Below, in pieces: positions 25,974 to 34,453 of a stretch of DNA of 64,000 bases (positions are counted from its first letter, which is position 1; every line of letters starts with the position of its first letter). Position numbers and translations under genes: made by a program. Location of the stretch: the NCBI RefSeq assembly GCF_015666175.1, contig NZ_JADPIE010000002.1:310001-374000 (forward strand), in the 5' to 3' direction. The DNA is from Halonatronomonas betaini. Its GTDB lineage: Bacteria; Bacillota; Halanaerobiia; Halanaerobiales; Halarsenatibacteraceae. The notes beneath the pieces were generated by a model. It saw only the letters and a program-made list of their open reading frames with translations. It was not told where the DNA came from and did no database searches.

Positions 25974-26705
25974 TTAGAAACCAATAAATAATTGAAAAGT
26001 TAAATTAAAAGCTCTAAAATTAGATAAAGGCCCATTAGAAATCTTCCTATCACTTATCTCCCAGCTACTCCCAAAGTCATGTGTAAATAAATAACCAGCA
26101 GATGCAGAAATATCAATTGGCCCTATGATTGAATATGCCAAATTAACCCTGGGATTAAATACAATAAAGCTCTTTTCCATAGTTGAAGTATTATGACGAC
26201 TATCTGCAATATCACCTATAATATTCTCAAAGTCTCCAGGTTCATCAGATAAAAGCCTTAATTCCATATTTCCTCTTCCAAATAATGCCCCTGCTGAAAT
26301 TTCTAAATCTCTAGTTGCATAGAAACCACGCTTATAAAGGAGACCTTTATAATTGACTGAGAGTTCTGATTTTGCCTCCCCACTAATATTATTGGTAGTT
26401 CCTCTCATGGTTATACCGCCAAACCTATTGCCAACTTTTCTGCCAGCTATACCACTGCTTCCATAAACAAATACATTATTACTTAACTCTGGAAAACCAC
26501 TACCAGTTAAAATATTATTTAAATCCCCTAAGTCAAGGCGAAACAGACCTAATTCAGGGCCACCCCCCACTCTCACATTATAACCAGTCCAGTTTGGGGA
26601 CTGCTGGATTTCATCTAAATCAATCCTATCTTCCTGTTCTGCCATTACAGTAACCGGCTGAATAATAAATAAGCTAACAAGAAAAATTAATAATAATCTC
26701 TTCAT
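25974..26705 (-). CDS. Probable outer-membrane beta-barrel protein
   Basis: About 243 residues, family not recognised. A signal peptide (residues 3-20, cut after VMA) is followed by alternating strands rich in Gly, aromatic and polar residues (for example NVFVYGSSGIAGRKVGNRFG), and the last residue is Phe preceded by FQLFIG, the C-terminal signal used by barrel-assembly machinery. These point to a small outer-membrane barrel, in keeping with a diderm cell. The frame opens at GTG 26714; the ATG at 26705 has AAAGG at 8-10 nt and is used. Monocistronic with its own promoter and terminator. Confidence 0.72.
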   Translation of the reverse strand: MKRLLLIFLVSLFIIQPVTVMAEQEDRIDLDEIQQSPNWTGYNVRVGGGPELGLFRLDLGDLNNILTGSGFPELSNNVFVYGSSGIAGRKVGNRFGGITMRGTTNNISGEAKSELSVNYKGLLYKRGFYATRDLEISAGALFGRGNMELRLLSDEPGDFENIIGDIADSRHNTSTMEKSFIVFNPRVNLAYSIIGPIDISASAGYLFTHDFGSSWEISDRKISNGPLSNFRAFNLTFQLFIGF

Positions 26706-26730
26706 TTCAGTCACCTTTCATATCTCTTAA

Positions 26731-26758
26731 ATAATACAGGCTCTATTTATTAATTCAA
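26731..26758 (-). promoter_or_regulatory. Promoter of the outer-membrane protein gene
   Basis: Minus strand TTGAAT (26758-26753), 16-bp spacer, TATTAT (26736-26731), 26 bp before the ATG. Confidence 0.6.
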
Positions 26759-26822
26759 TATAAAACAATTATATCCTGCCAGGAATACCTGTTAATTTTT
26801 TATTCAAAAACCACAAAAATAT

Positions 26823-28667
26823 TTACCTTTCAAATCTGATCATATCTTGAGTCATAAATACATCAAGTCCAACATCTAATTGATTAATTTCCCCGTCTAA
26901 ATCACTTTTAAATTCCATTGCTATCTCCATAGGCCCGGCAATATCAACATGCCCGGTAAAGACATTATAATGCCAGTGCTCCATTTCCAGCTCTGTACCA
27001 TGATAATCAGCTATCAGCCTATCATCATCAATAAATACAGAAAAAGTGCCATATAAAGGATGATTATATTCTCCAGTTAGATCTTCTAAAGCATGAGATG
27101 GCAGAGTAGCTTCCCTTCTTTTATCCCGGTCAAATAATGACATAGTAAAATCTACTGGCTGCTGGGCTAATAATTCAAGATAATCATCCTTCCATTGAAC
27201 TGGTTCTAAATCAAGGAGACGATCAATAGCTTCATTGGCTATAATTTGAGTCACTGGACTGCCATGGAGATTACTAAGGACAACAATACCTATATTCTTA
27301 TCTGGAATCAGGTTGACTCCAGCACTAAAACCCATGGTAACTCCGTCATGGTTAACTCTAAAATTACCTCTATATGAACTGATAAACCAGCCAAGTCCAT
27401 AGCCATAATGGTCTGTATAAGAATCCATTCCCCTGCTGGAAATATTATTAGCCGAATTAAAGAAACTATTAATTGAACCTCCGCTGATTAACTGCTCATT
27501 TCCTATTCTTCCATTATTTAAATAGACCTGCATCCAGTTATTCATTTCATCCACATTTGAATTAATTGAACCGGCTGGTGCAGCTGCTCCCAATTCCCAG
27601 AAATCAATCTCAGCAAGAGATTCAAATCTATCCTCTGAGACATATGGAAATGCAAAATTTTCAGTCTGTTTAAGTTCATATATGCTTAAATTAGAAATAT
27701 TCATATCAAGGGGCTTAAAAACTCTATCCTGAACAGCCTCTTCCCAGCTCATGCCAGTTATCTCTTCAATTACTAGCCCGGCTAAAATATAACTATAGTT
27801 TCCATAATGAAAAGAATTTCTGAAATCCTGATTTCTTTCCATATATCTAATATTTTCAAGAATTCCCTCTCTGGTCAGATCCTGATTAAAGATCAAAGTA
27901 AAATCATAACGTGGCAGGCCTGATCTATGGCTGACTAAATCTCTAACTGTAATATAACCACTAATTGGGTCATTATCTAATCTAAAATCAATATAATTTC
28001 TTATCGGTTCATCCCAGCTTAATTTTCCTTCATCTACTAACATTCCAAGTATCATAGTTGTAAAAGGTTTGGTAGTTGAACCAATTCCAAAGAGAGTTTC
28101 AGAATTTACAGGCTGAGATTCATCAAGATCCAGATAGCCAAATCCATCAGCAAATAAAACCTCTTTATCAGTAACAATTCCAACAGCAATCCCGGGTGTA
28201 TTCCAGTCTTTCCGGATAGATTCTATATAATCAGCAAAATCATCTAAAGCTAAAATATTTAACTCAACCTCTTTTAACCCTTCTGGCCTTAATTCAATAG
28301 GAAAAGTCATACCTGCCTGCATAAAGTCTCCTGAAATCAAACTGCCATCATCAGATATCTCTGCCTTTACTGCAGGATCACCAGGTAGACCTTCTAATAA
28401 AAACTCAATATTTTTACTATCTACAGAATTAATTATTAAATTAATATCATAAGCTCCCTGAGCAGGAATGTCCATTGAACCTGTTAATTTATCATCTTCA
28501 AGCTGAAACTCGACTATAAGTTCAAGGGGACTGCCAGGTATTTCAATAGCACCTTCCCATTCACCAATAAAATTATCTACTGCAATACCTGGAGTAGCAA
28601 AAACTAAAACCAACAAAAATATGCCAGGAATAAAAAACATCCCTTTTCTTATTATTTTATTGTTCAT
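26823..28667 (-). CDS. Secreted serine beta-lactamase-like hydrolase (class C/PBP4* family)
   Basis: About 614 residues with an N-terminal signal peptide (residues 8-30). A roughly 110-residue beta-rich N-domain precedes the beta-lactamase fold. Catalytic motifs are STTKPF (S-x-x-K), YGN (Y-x-N) in FHYGNYSYILAG, and HDG (the third motif) in VNHDGVTMGFSAG. A C-terminal domain of about 100 residues resembles those of esterase-type members. Such enzymes act on D-Ala peptides, esters or lactams in the periplasm; this architecture suits a peptidase or esterase more than antibiotic resistance. The start used is the ATG at 28667, just after the flavodoxin gene's stop. Third in its operon. Confidence 0.87.
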   Translation of the reverse strand: MNNKIIRKGMFFIPGIFLLVLVFATPGIAVDNFIGEWEGAIEIPGSPLELIVEFQLEDDKLTGSMDIPAQGAYDINLIINSVDSKNIEFLLEGLPGDPAVKAEISDDGSLISGDFMQAGMTFPIELRPEGLKEVELNILALDDFADYIESIRKDWNTPGIAVGIVTDKEVLFADGFGYLDLDESQPVNSETLFGIGSTTKPFTTMILGMLVDEGKLSWDEPIRNYIDFRLDNDPISGYITVRDLVSHRSGLPRYDFTLIFNQDLTREGILENIRYMERNQDFRNSFHYGNYSYILAGLVIEEITGMSWEEAVQDRVFKPLDMNISNLSIYELKQTENFAFPYVSEDRFESLAEIDFWELGAAAPAGSINSNVDEMNNWMQVYLNNGRIGNEQLISGGSINSFFNSANNISSRGMDSYTDHYGYGLGWFISSYRGNFRVNHDGVTMGFSAGVNLIPDKNIGIVVLSNLHGSPVTQIIANEAIDRLLDLEPVQWKDDYLELLAQQPVDFTMSLFDRDKRREATLPSHALEDLTGEYNHPLYGTFSVFIDDDRLIADYHGTELEMEHWHYNVFTGHVDIAGPMEIAMEFKSDLDGEINQLDVGLDVFMTQDMIRFER

Positions 28668-28669
28668 TA

Positions 28670-29386
28670 TCAATTCCCCTTTTTATTTTTTTCTAATTCG
28701 TCATCCCAGTACTGATTACCTAAGTTCATGTAATCTTTATCACTTATCAATTCCTTATGAATATTTTCAACGATCTCATCAGAAACATAACCATTATTAA
28801 CTAATTCTTTTCCTGCTTTAGATAATTCTGAATAAAAATCTTCTACCCTTTTTTTATATTTATCGTATTCTGGTTGTGCAAGTAATTCACCGCAATTCCG
28901 ATAGACTTCTAAAACCATTGGTTGTAAAGATGTCAGAGCCTGAATGATCTTAAAATTATTATCACCAGGAAAACCAGAGTTTGCAATCATAAATTGACTT
29001 GGAAAACTATTCACTCTTCCCTCATGATAAAATTCCCCCTCCTCAGAAACTTGAATATGAGGAGTGGCAAGTGGTAAAAGCCTATCGGTAAAATTCTTTA
29101 ACAAACCAGTCATATACATATTATATACAGGTGTTGCCAGACCAATAATCTCTGATTCAAGATATAAACTAATCATATCAGTCATATCATCGTTAATAGT
29201 GCATTTGCCTGGAGTTTTATCCCAGCAGTTAAAACAACCCCTGCAATGTTGAATATTATGGTCAACTAAAAATATTTCTTGAACATTAGCCCCTGCTTTA
29301 GCCGCTCCCTCTAATAAAGGTTTAACAATTCTGTGGCTATTGCTTTCTATTCCCCTGGGACTTCCATTAAAAACTGTTATTTTCAT
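28670..29386 (-). CDS. Flavodoxin-family NAD(P)H-dependent oxidoreductase
   Basis: 238 residues. The FMN-phosphate loop FNGSPRGIESNSHR and the flavin-contact VYNMYMTGLLKNFTDRL fit the NADPH-dependent FMN reductase and iron-sulfur flavoprotein group. A cysteine-rich stretch (HCRGCFNCWDKTPGKC) carries four cysteines in the position where iron-sulfur flavoproteins bind a cluster or where quinone reductases have a related insert. Role is probably cytoplasmic two-electron reduction of quinones, nitro compounds or similar. Its start shares the last base of the upstream gene's stop region and its stop abuts the next start, so translation is tightly coupled. Confidence 0.85.
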   Translation of the reverse strand: MKITVFNGSPRGIESNSHRIVKPLLEGAAKAGANVQEIFLVDHNIQHCRGCFNCWDKTPGKCTINDDMTDMISLYLESEIIGLATPVYNMYMTGLLKNFTDRLLPLATPHIQVSEEGEFYHEGRVNSFPSQFMIANSGFPGDNNFKIIQALTSLQPMVLEVYRNCGELLAQPEYDKYKKRVEDFYSELSKAGKELVNNGYVSDEIVENIHKELISDKDYMNLGNQYWDDELEKNKKGN

Positions 29387-29919
29387 TAACCTCGCTCCTT
29401 AATAAAATAAATTTTTGAAGTCATTATAATTACAGTAAAAATAATCGCACCTACAATTAACAAGATCCCTAATCCTAATTCGAACTGATTACCAAGAGAA
29501 ATCCCGACAACTCCCCTGTAAATATAGAGCAATAATAATCCGACTAAAGATTTGATCAGAAGAATTGTCCTGGCTGCAATAACTCTAATTGTTTCAAATT
29601 GATTTTTTGAAAGATTTCCTTCTTCTGAACTTTTATGCTTATTTATTATGATTAGATTAGCAGGTGATAATATAAACTTATAATTTATAATTGAGAGCAA
29701 AAAATAAACACCTACTGCAACAGCTCCAAAAGCTAATAAAACTGTTCTATCTCCCCAGGCAGTAGGAACTCCTGTTAAAGTAAAATTAACTGGAACACCA
29801 TTTGAAATTCGACCATAACTAAAGCTTAAAAGAAAAACTGTATATAAAAGAATTAATAGTGGAATAATTTCAACCACTGGCGGATAAAACCTTTTAACCT
29901 TTAAAAACAATATCCTCAC
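29386..29919 (-). CDS. DUF1648-like multipass membrane protein
   Basis: 177 residues with four hydrophobic segments. The first extracytoplasmic stretch, VPVNFTLTGVPTAWGDRT, resembles the DUF1648 pattern found in SdpI-type membrane proteins that give immunity to cell-wall toxins. A loop after helix 2 (INKHKSSEEGNLSKNQ) is cytoplasmic. The start could be GTG (29919) or TTG (29910), both downstream of GAGAGGTGAGG; the SD fits the TTG somewhat better. It is first in an operon with the flavodoxin and serine hydrolase genes. Function not assigned; an SdpI-like role is only a possibility. Confidence 0.6.
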   Translation of the reverse strand: MRILFLKVKRFYPPVVEIIPLLILLYTVFLLSFSYGRISNGVPVNFTLTGVPTAWGDRTVLLAFGAVAVGVYFLLSIINYKFILSPANLIIINKHKSSEEGNLSKNQFETIRVIAARTILLIKSLVGLLLLYIYRGVVGISLGNQFELGLGILLIVGAIIFTVIIMTSKIYFIKERG

Positions 29920-29962
29920 CTCTCAAATTTTTATTCATGTTAAAATGTTAACTAATAATATT

Positions 29963-29991
29963 AATATACACCACTCATTTAAATATGTCAA
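29963..29991 (-). promoter_or_regulatory. Promoter of the DUF1648/flavodoxin/hydrolase operon
   Basis: Minus strand TTGACA (29991-29986), 17-bp spacer, TATATT (29968-29963). Two TGTTAA hexamers 8 bp apart (29938-29951) lie just downstream and could be a repressor site. Confidence 0.72.
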
Positions 29992-30044
29992 TACATAAAT
30001 TAATAAATTTAATTTTATGTTTTAATATATTTAAATAAATGAAA

Positions 30045-30731
30045 TCATTGTTTGTTTTTTATTGATTTTAAAGCCTCTCTTGTAGCCAGGGAAGACAGAT
30101 CATTATTTTTAACAAACTCCCTGATAACTTTAGCATCGACCTTTGAATACTCCCTCAATGACCAGCCAATAGCTTTTTGAATAAAAAATTCATCAATAGC
30201 TTTTAAATGCATGATAATATCAAATAATAAATCTACATCTGTTTTCTCTTTGTATCCTAATTGAAATAAAAGAGCTGAACGTTGAAGCCAGATATTCTCA
30301 GAGGTAATCCATTTATCCAGATAGTTTTCTTTCTCTTCAGGAAATTTTATAAAATAACTTCCAATCAGTTTCTTTGCTATCAAATCAACTGTATCCCACC
30401 ATGATTTATTAACAACCATATATTCAAAAAGCTCGATAATCTCTCTATCAAAATCCTGAAGACATTTTTCAACTAATTCCTGGGCAAAGTACTGATATTC
30501 CCGTTCAGGTAATTTCCATAACTTTTTAACCACATTATCTAATTCATTGTAATCAGGTCTCCGTTCCTTCCTCATGAACTCTCTGGTAGCCTTCCTTCTT
30601 GAATTTGCTTTAATTCCAAAAAACTCAAATTTATCTCTCATATAACTCTTTTGATGAATAGCATCTTCAGGATTGGCTTCAGCTTCAAGTGCATTTTTTA
30701 TCCCTTTAATATAATCATTATACTGAACCAT
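30045..30731 (-). CDS. DNA alkylation repair protein, AlkD-like
   Basis: 228 residues of HEAT-like helical repeats. Diagnostic motifs are SWWDTVD (active-site Trp/Asp region), WLQRSALLFQL and EFFIQKAIGWSLREYSK. AlkD glycosylases remove positively charged N3- and N7-alkylpurines without base flipping. Length is normal. It starts 15 bp after the stop of the histidine kinase gene and is probably the fourth gene of that operon. The SD is weak (AAGGATGTGG, 6-14 nt away), suggesting modest or coupled translation. Confidence 0.9.
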   Translation of the reverse strand: MVQYNDYIKGIKNALEAEANPEDAIHQKSYMRDKFEFFGIKANSRRKATREFMRKERRPDYNELDNVVKKLWKLPEREYQYFAQELVEKCLQDFDREIIELFEYMVVNKSWWDTVDLIAKKLIGSYFIKFPEEKENYLDKWITSENIWLQRSALLFQLGYKEKTDVDLLFDIIMHLKAIDEFFIQKAIGWSLREYSKVDAKVIREFVKNNDLSSLATREALKSIKNKQ

Positions 30732-30746
30732 TTTCTGACCACATCC

Positions 30747-32219
30747 TTAATTAATTGGTAAAATTACATTGATTCTAGTTCCAATATTCTGACGGCTAAG
30801 GACTTCAAAATGGCCCCCATGACGTTCAATAATCCATTTTGCAATTGCCAGACCCAGCCCGGTACCGCCAGTCTTTCTGGCCCTGGACTCATCAGAGCGA
30901 TAGAATCGTTCAAAGATATTTGGTAAATCCTCTGGTGCTATCCCAATCCCATTATCCTGGACCTGAATCACAATCTCGTCATCTTTACTGAATGCTTTCA
31001 ACTTCACCTCCTGGCCTGGCTCAGTATATTTAAGACTATTATCTACCAGTATTCTAACTGCCTGCTTTAATAGTTGTTCATCAGCCTCAATAAAAGCTGG
31101 CTTCTCAAGTTCAGTTATAATTTTATGGTCCTGGTCAATAATTTGAGTCTCAGAGATTATCTCTTCAATCAAATCAGAACAATCAAATCTTATCTTATTT
31201 AGCTGAATGGCTTCATTATCACCTCTGGCCAGAAAGAGAAGGTGTTCAACTAACATTTTCATATTCTCAGTTTCACTTTTAATAGCATCAATGGCCTCCT
31301 GCAGTGTCTTTTCATCATGTTTGCCCCAGCGATCAATCATACCTGCATATCCCTGAATAACAGATATAGGTGTTCTCAATTCATGTGAGGCATCAGAAAC
31401 AAAACGTATCTGAGATTGATATGCCTGATTAATCCTTCTTAGCATATCATTAATTGCATGGGCCAGAGACTTCAGCTCATCCTGAGACCCATCAACTGAT
31501 AATTGATAATCCAGTTTCTCAGCATCTATACTGCTGATAGCACCAGCAAGGTCCTTTATTGTTTCATTTGGATTTCTGGAACTTAAATCAGCTATTTCAG
31601 ATTGAAGTTTCTTTGCCTTCTCAGCCATATCAGAGAGTGGTTTTAAGGTTTCTCTAATCATTCTGTTATTCTTTCTAATTCTACCTAAAATATAAAGCAA
31701 CTGACAGAATAAAAGCATCAAAATTAAATAGATTAGTAATTTTAGATCATGACCAATAGAATAACTAATCAATTGATATCCTGATTCAACAGGTATTGCT
31801 ATTTTATAATTGATTGCCTCTATCTGTTCCACAGGCAACCCGGAGACTGGACCTCTTAAACTACTTGAATTTAAAGACCTACCATTAATATAACCTGAAA
31901 CTGGCAGCCAACTTTGAATAAAATCTGGCAAAACTAAAAAATCTAACTCTCTATCAGTTATTTCAATTTGATAACCTAATATTTCTTCTCCTCTAGTTGA
32001 TATCTCCAATAATTCATCATTATTTAATATATCTACAGCCTTAGATTCGGCCTGCCAGATTATAATTCCTGCAGAAATAAAAAATAATAATAGGTTGATT
32101 GCCATAAAAGCAAAAAATAAACCTATCAACATCTTAAAATTTAATTTCAAAGCCATTGATGATCTAATCTTATCTGATAGAGTTAATGACCGGCTTTTCC
32201 TGGAAAGATTATTCTTCAT
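30747..32219 (-). CDS. OmpR-partner sensor histidine kinase
   Basis: 490 residues. The topology is a membrane helix (about 30-52), an extracytoplasmic sensor of about 105 residues, a second helix (about 160-178) and a HAMP linker. The HisKA motif DASHELRTPISVIQGY holds the phosphorylated His. ATPase boxes follow: QAVRILVDNSLKYT (N), VQDNGIGI (G1), FERFYRSD (F) and GGTGLGLAI (G2). It is a full-length EnvZ/BaeS-type kinase and overlaps the OmpR-family regulator by 11 bp. The signal is unknown; the sensor domain shows no recognisable fold. Confidence 0.94.
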   Translation of the reverse strand: MKNNLSRKSRSLTLSDKIRSSMALKLNFKMLIGLFFAFMAINLLLFFISAGIIIWQAESKAVDILNNDELLEISTRGEEILGYQIEITDRELDFLVLPDFIQSWLPVSGYINGRSLNSSSLRGPVSGLPVEQIEAINYKIAIPVESGYQLISYSIGHDLKLLIYLILMLLFCQLLYILGRIRKNNRMIRETLKPLSDMAEKAKKLQSEIADLSSRNPNETIKDLAGAISSIDAEKLDYQLSVDGSQDELKSLAHAINDMLRRINQAYQSQIRFVSDASHELRTPISVIQGYAGMIDRWGKHDEKTLQEAIDAIKSETENMKMLVEHLLFLARGDNEAIQLNKIRFDCSDLIEEIISETQIIDQDHKIITELEKPAFIEADEQLLKQAVRILVDNSLKYTEPGQEVKLKAFSKDDEIVIQVQDNGIGIAPEDLPNIFERFYRSDESRARKTGGTGLGLAIAKWIIERHGGHFEVLSRQNIGTRINVILPIN

Positions 32220-32892
32220 CTCTTATCACATACCCGACACCACGGACTGTTTTTATAAGATTTAAACCATATGGTTCCTCTAATTTTGAGCGAAGATACC
32301 GTACATAAACATCCACTGAGTTTGTCTCTCCAACAAAATCAAAACCCCAGATCCTATCAAGCAATGTCGTTCTTTCCATCACTATATTTTTGTTTTGTAG
32401 CAAAAATTCCAGTAGATCAAATTCTTTTCTGGTTAATTCAACAACTTGATTATCAACCTTAACCTCCCGGCTGGAAGAATTTAAAGACAATCTTCCTATT
32501 TCTAAAATATGATTAACAGCATTATTTTTAGATTGGTTTTTTCTTAATGCAACCCTGATCCTGGCCAGAAGTTCTTCGATGGCAAAGGGCTTTGTTATAT
32601 AATCATCAGCACCTCTATCAAGGCCTGAAACTTTATCAACAACAGCATCTCTAGCTGTAAGTAAAATTATTGGTAGATCAGATTCCTGCCTTATTCTTCT
32701 TAATACCTCTATTCCATTAAGTGCAGGCAGCATTATATCCAGCAAAATAAGATCAAAGGAACTGGCTTTAAATAAAGCCAGCCCCTCTCTCCCATCTAAT
32801 GCCTTAGATACTTCATAACCCTCATGTTCCAGTTCAAGTTCCAAAAATCGGGCTAATTTTTCTTCATCTTCAACAATTAGAATTTTCTCCAT
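32209..32892 (-). CDS. OmpR/PhoB-family response regulator
   Basis: 227 residues from the ATG at 32892, which begins MEKILIVEDEEKLARFLE and has GGGAG 9 nt upstream; the frame extends 18 codons further but with no SD. Receiver: acidic pair in VEDEE, phosphoacceptor in LILLDIMLPALNG, lysine in ITKPFAIEE. The C-terminal winged helix shows LTRKEFDLLEFLL, VDVYVRYLRSKL and TVRGVGYVI, typical of OmpR/PhoB DNA binding to direct repeats. Start overlaps the DUF4342 gene by 23 bp and its end overlaps the kinase gene by 11 bp. Four direct repeats at 11-bp intervals upstream of the operon suit autoregulation. Confidence 0.95.
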   Translation of the reverse strand: MEKILIVEDEEKLARFLELELEHEGYEVSKALDGREGLALFKASSFDLILLDIMLPALNGIEVLRRIRQESDLPIILLTARDAVVDKVSGLDRGADDYITKPFAIEELLARIRVALRKNQSKNNAVNHILEIGRLSLNSSSREVKVDNQVVELTRKEFDLLEFLLQNKNIVMERTTLLDRIWGFDFVGETNSVDVYVRYLRSKLEEPYGLNLIKTVRGVGYVIRDEE

Positions 32893-33481
32893 TATTATTT
32901 TCTCCCTTAGGTTTTTTGTCATCTTTAGAAAATTTACCTGCTGCATCAGTCATTGAATCAACAGCCTGCCTGGTTGCATCTGAAACTGAATCCATTGCCT
33001 TATTAACTTTTGTCTCATCTAAATCTGGACCACCAAGATTATAGCGATATCCAAAGACAAGCCCAATAACCATTGCCGGTATAACTATCCAAAAAGCAAA
33101 GAATAATAATAATGCAAAGGCTGTTAAAGGTATCTCAAGAACTAAATTATCATCTTTAATTATCTTAAAGTTATTTGAATTACCCTTTTCAATAAGTTTT
33201 CTTACCCAGCTTAAAATATTCTTAAGAGTTTCAGTGAAATTAGACCCCCTGGTTTTTTCTTCTTTTCTCATATCAACCTTTTCCATAGATTCTTCTGTTT
33301 TCTCCTGACCAGATGACTTATAATAACCATTAGCTTCTGGCTTTTTAATTCTCCCCTCTTTTTCAAGATTAACAACAGCCTCTAATAAATCACCATCAGT
33401 TTTTTCTAGCTCCTTTTTTGCCTCTTCATAAGAAATACCTGCATATTCTCTTAACTTCTCAACTTTCTCAAATGTTATCAC
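32870..33481 (-). CDS. DUF4342/UBA-like membrane protein
   Basis: 203 residues. Residues 1-45 resemble a UBA/TS-N-like helical bundle (EKLREYAGISYEEAKKELEK then TDGDLLEAVVNLEK). The middle region NNFKIIKDDNLVLEIPLTAF and one or two helices (about 118-145) match the DUF4342 membrane domain. The C-terminal tail is hydrophilic and rich in Lys, Asp and Asn. Such proteins often accompany OmpR-type two-component systems; a role as a membrane target or auxiliary is plausible but unproven. GTG start with AGGAGG at 8 nt. It is first in the operon, overlapping the regulator by 23 bp. Confidence 0.78.
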   Translation of the reverse strand: MITFEKVEKLREYAGISYEEAKKELEKTDGDLLEAVVNLEKEGRIKKPEANGYYKSSGQEKTEESMEKVDMRKEEKTRGSNFTETLKNILSWVRKLIEKGNSNNFKIIKDDNLVLEIPLTAFALLLFFAFWIVIPAMVIGLVFGYRYNLGGPDLDETKVNKAMDSVSDATRQAVDSMTDAAGKFSKDDKKPKGENNNGENSNC

Positions 33482-33529
33482 TATGATAACCTCCTTATTT
33501 TGTTTGATAGCCTAATGATAACACCGAGA

Positions 33530-33570
33530 AATTTAAAACAAATTTAAATAAGATTAAAATTAGATTAAAA
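33530..33570 (-). promoter_or_regulatory. Four direct repeats, probable OmpR-family binding sites
   Basis: Octamers AATTTAAA at 33530 and 33541 and GATTAAAA at 33552 and 33563 lie exactly 11 bp apart. Read toward the operon (minus strand) they are TTTTAATC twice and TTTAAATT twice. PhoB/PhoP-type regulators bind 11-bp direct repeats. The block is about 50 to 90 bp upstream of the DUF4342 start, close to where a regulator would contact polymerase. No good -35 box follows, but TATCAT (33520-33515) could be the -10. Confidence 0.7.
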
Positions 33571-33595
33571 TCAGGCTTATTTCTGATGAATATAG

Positions 33596-34084
33596 CTAAG
33601 ATAAAACTTTAACCATGAATAAACAGGGTTCTTCTTCACTCCAGAGTTCTGGCATCTCTTCAAGGGGATAGAAGTCCATTGACCTATAAAAAGCTCTGGT
33701 CTTTTTGTAATACTTATCTGGATTAGAGCCACTTAAGGTCTTAACTGTCAGAAACTTCTTATTCTCTCTAATCAGTTGCTGACTTGCAATCTCAATCAAG
33801 TTCCTACCAATACCCTTATTGTGAAACTCCTCCAATATCCCCAAAACATAAATTTCACCTGTAAACTGATTATGATTTTTAATTGAAATAAAGCCTATAG
33901 GTATATCTTCAACCAGAGCAGATAGAAAATACTCTTCTCTTACTCCCCGGGAATACTCTCTATTGGCATCTTCGTTACCAAACCAGTCATTTAGATTGTT
34001 TATTATATTAAAACAAATTTCACTTTTCTGATCAGGCTCATTTATAACTTTGAAATCCACAAAATTAAATAAAACATCTTCCAT
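33596..34084 (-). CDS. GNAT-family N-acetyltransferase
   Basis: 162 residues forming a single GNAT domain. The acetyl-CoA pyrophosphate loop is EEFHNKGIGRNLIEIAS (Q/R-x-x-G-x-G/A type), preceded by strand 4 EIYVLGIL; the last part has NPDKYYKKTRAFYRSMDFYPLEEMP, which forms the substrate-side strands. It transfers an acetyl group to an amine, possibly an antibiotic, amino acid or protein N-terminus; substrate unknown. The SD (GGAGGT) precedes the ATG. It lies 45 bp after an 87-residue remnant of another GNAT-type gene. Confidence 0.86.
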   Translation of the reverse strand: MEDVLFNFVDFKVINEPDQKSEICFNIINNLNDWFGNEDANREYSRGVREEYFLSALVEDIPIGFISIKNHNQFTGEIYVLGILEEFHNKGIGRNLIEIASQQLIRENKKFLTVKTLSGSNPDKYYKKTRAFYRSMDFYPLEEMPELWSEEEPCLFMVKVLS

Positions 34085-34129
34085 GTTTAAACCTCCAAAT
34101 TCAAGCTTAAATTAATTTTTTACACTCTT

Positions 34130-34393
34130 CTAAAATCTTAGTTTTTCAGTTGTTTTATCGTTATCTTCACCAACAATAATTAAATTTTGTGGAGGAGTCA
34201 TTATTGCCAGTAATATATTTTTATTATTATCTACAACCCTGCTCAAAAATAAGTCCTTCATGATATCATCTTCCGTATCCATTAATGAATAAAGGACCCC
34301 AATAGGCATGTTATTTACTACTTCTTTTTCTAATAAAAAATCCTCTACAACCTCTAAATATGAATGCAAATTATTATGGCCTATTATTTCCAT
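34130..34393 (-). pseudogene. Possible N-terminal remnant of a GNAT-type acetyltransferase gene
   Basis: The 87 residues read like the first third of a larger GNAT protein: FLLEKEVVNNMPIGVLYSL and LLAIMTPPQNLII match the two N-terminal blocks of that subfamily. The characteristic acetyl-CoA loop and the rest of the domain are missing and the frame ends in KTTEKLRF. No continuation is seen in other frames before the next gene's SD at about 34090. A good SD (AAGGAGAAGG) and ATG remain, so it may still be translated. A small independent protein is the alternative. Confidence 0.5.
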
Positions 34394-34453
34394 ATAACCT
34401 TCTCCTTATTTTAATATAATATAGCAGAAAGCAAAAAATTAAACCAGATCAAA

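Noticed and set aside
26823-28667. Antibiotic-resistance beta-lactamase
   Set aside because: Architecture with extra N- and C-terminal domains fits peptidases or esterases, and no resistance context is present.
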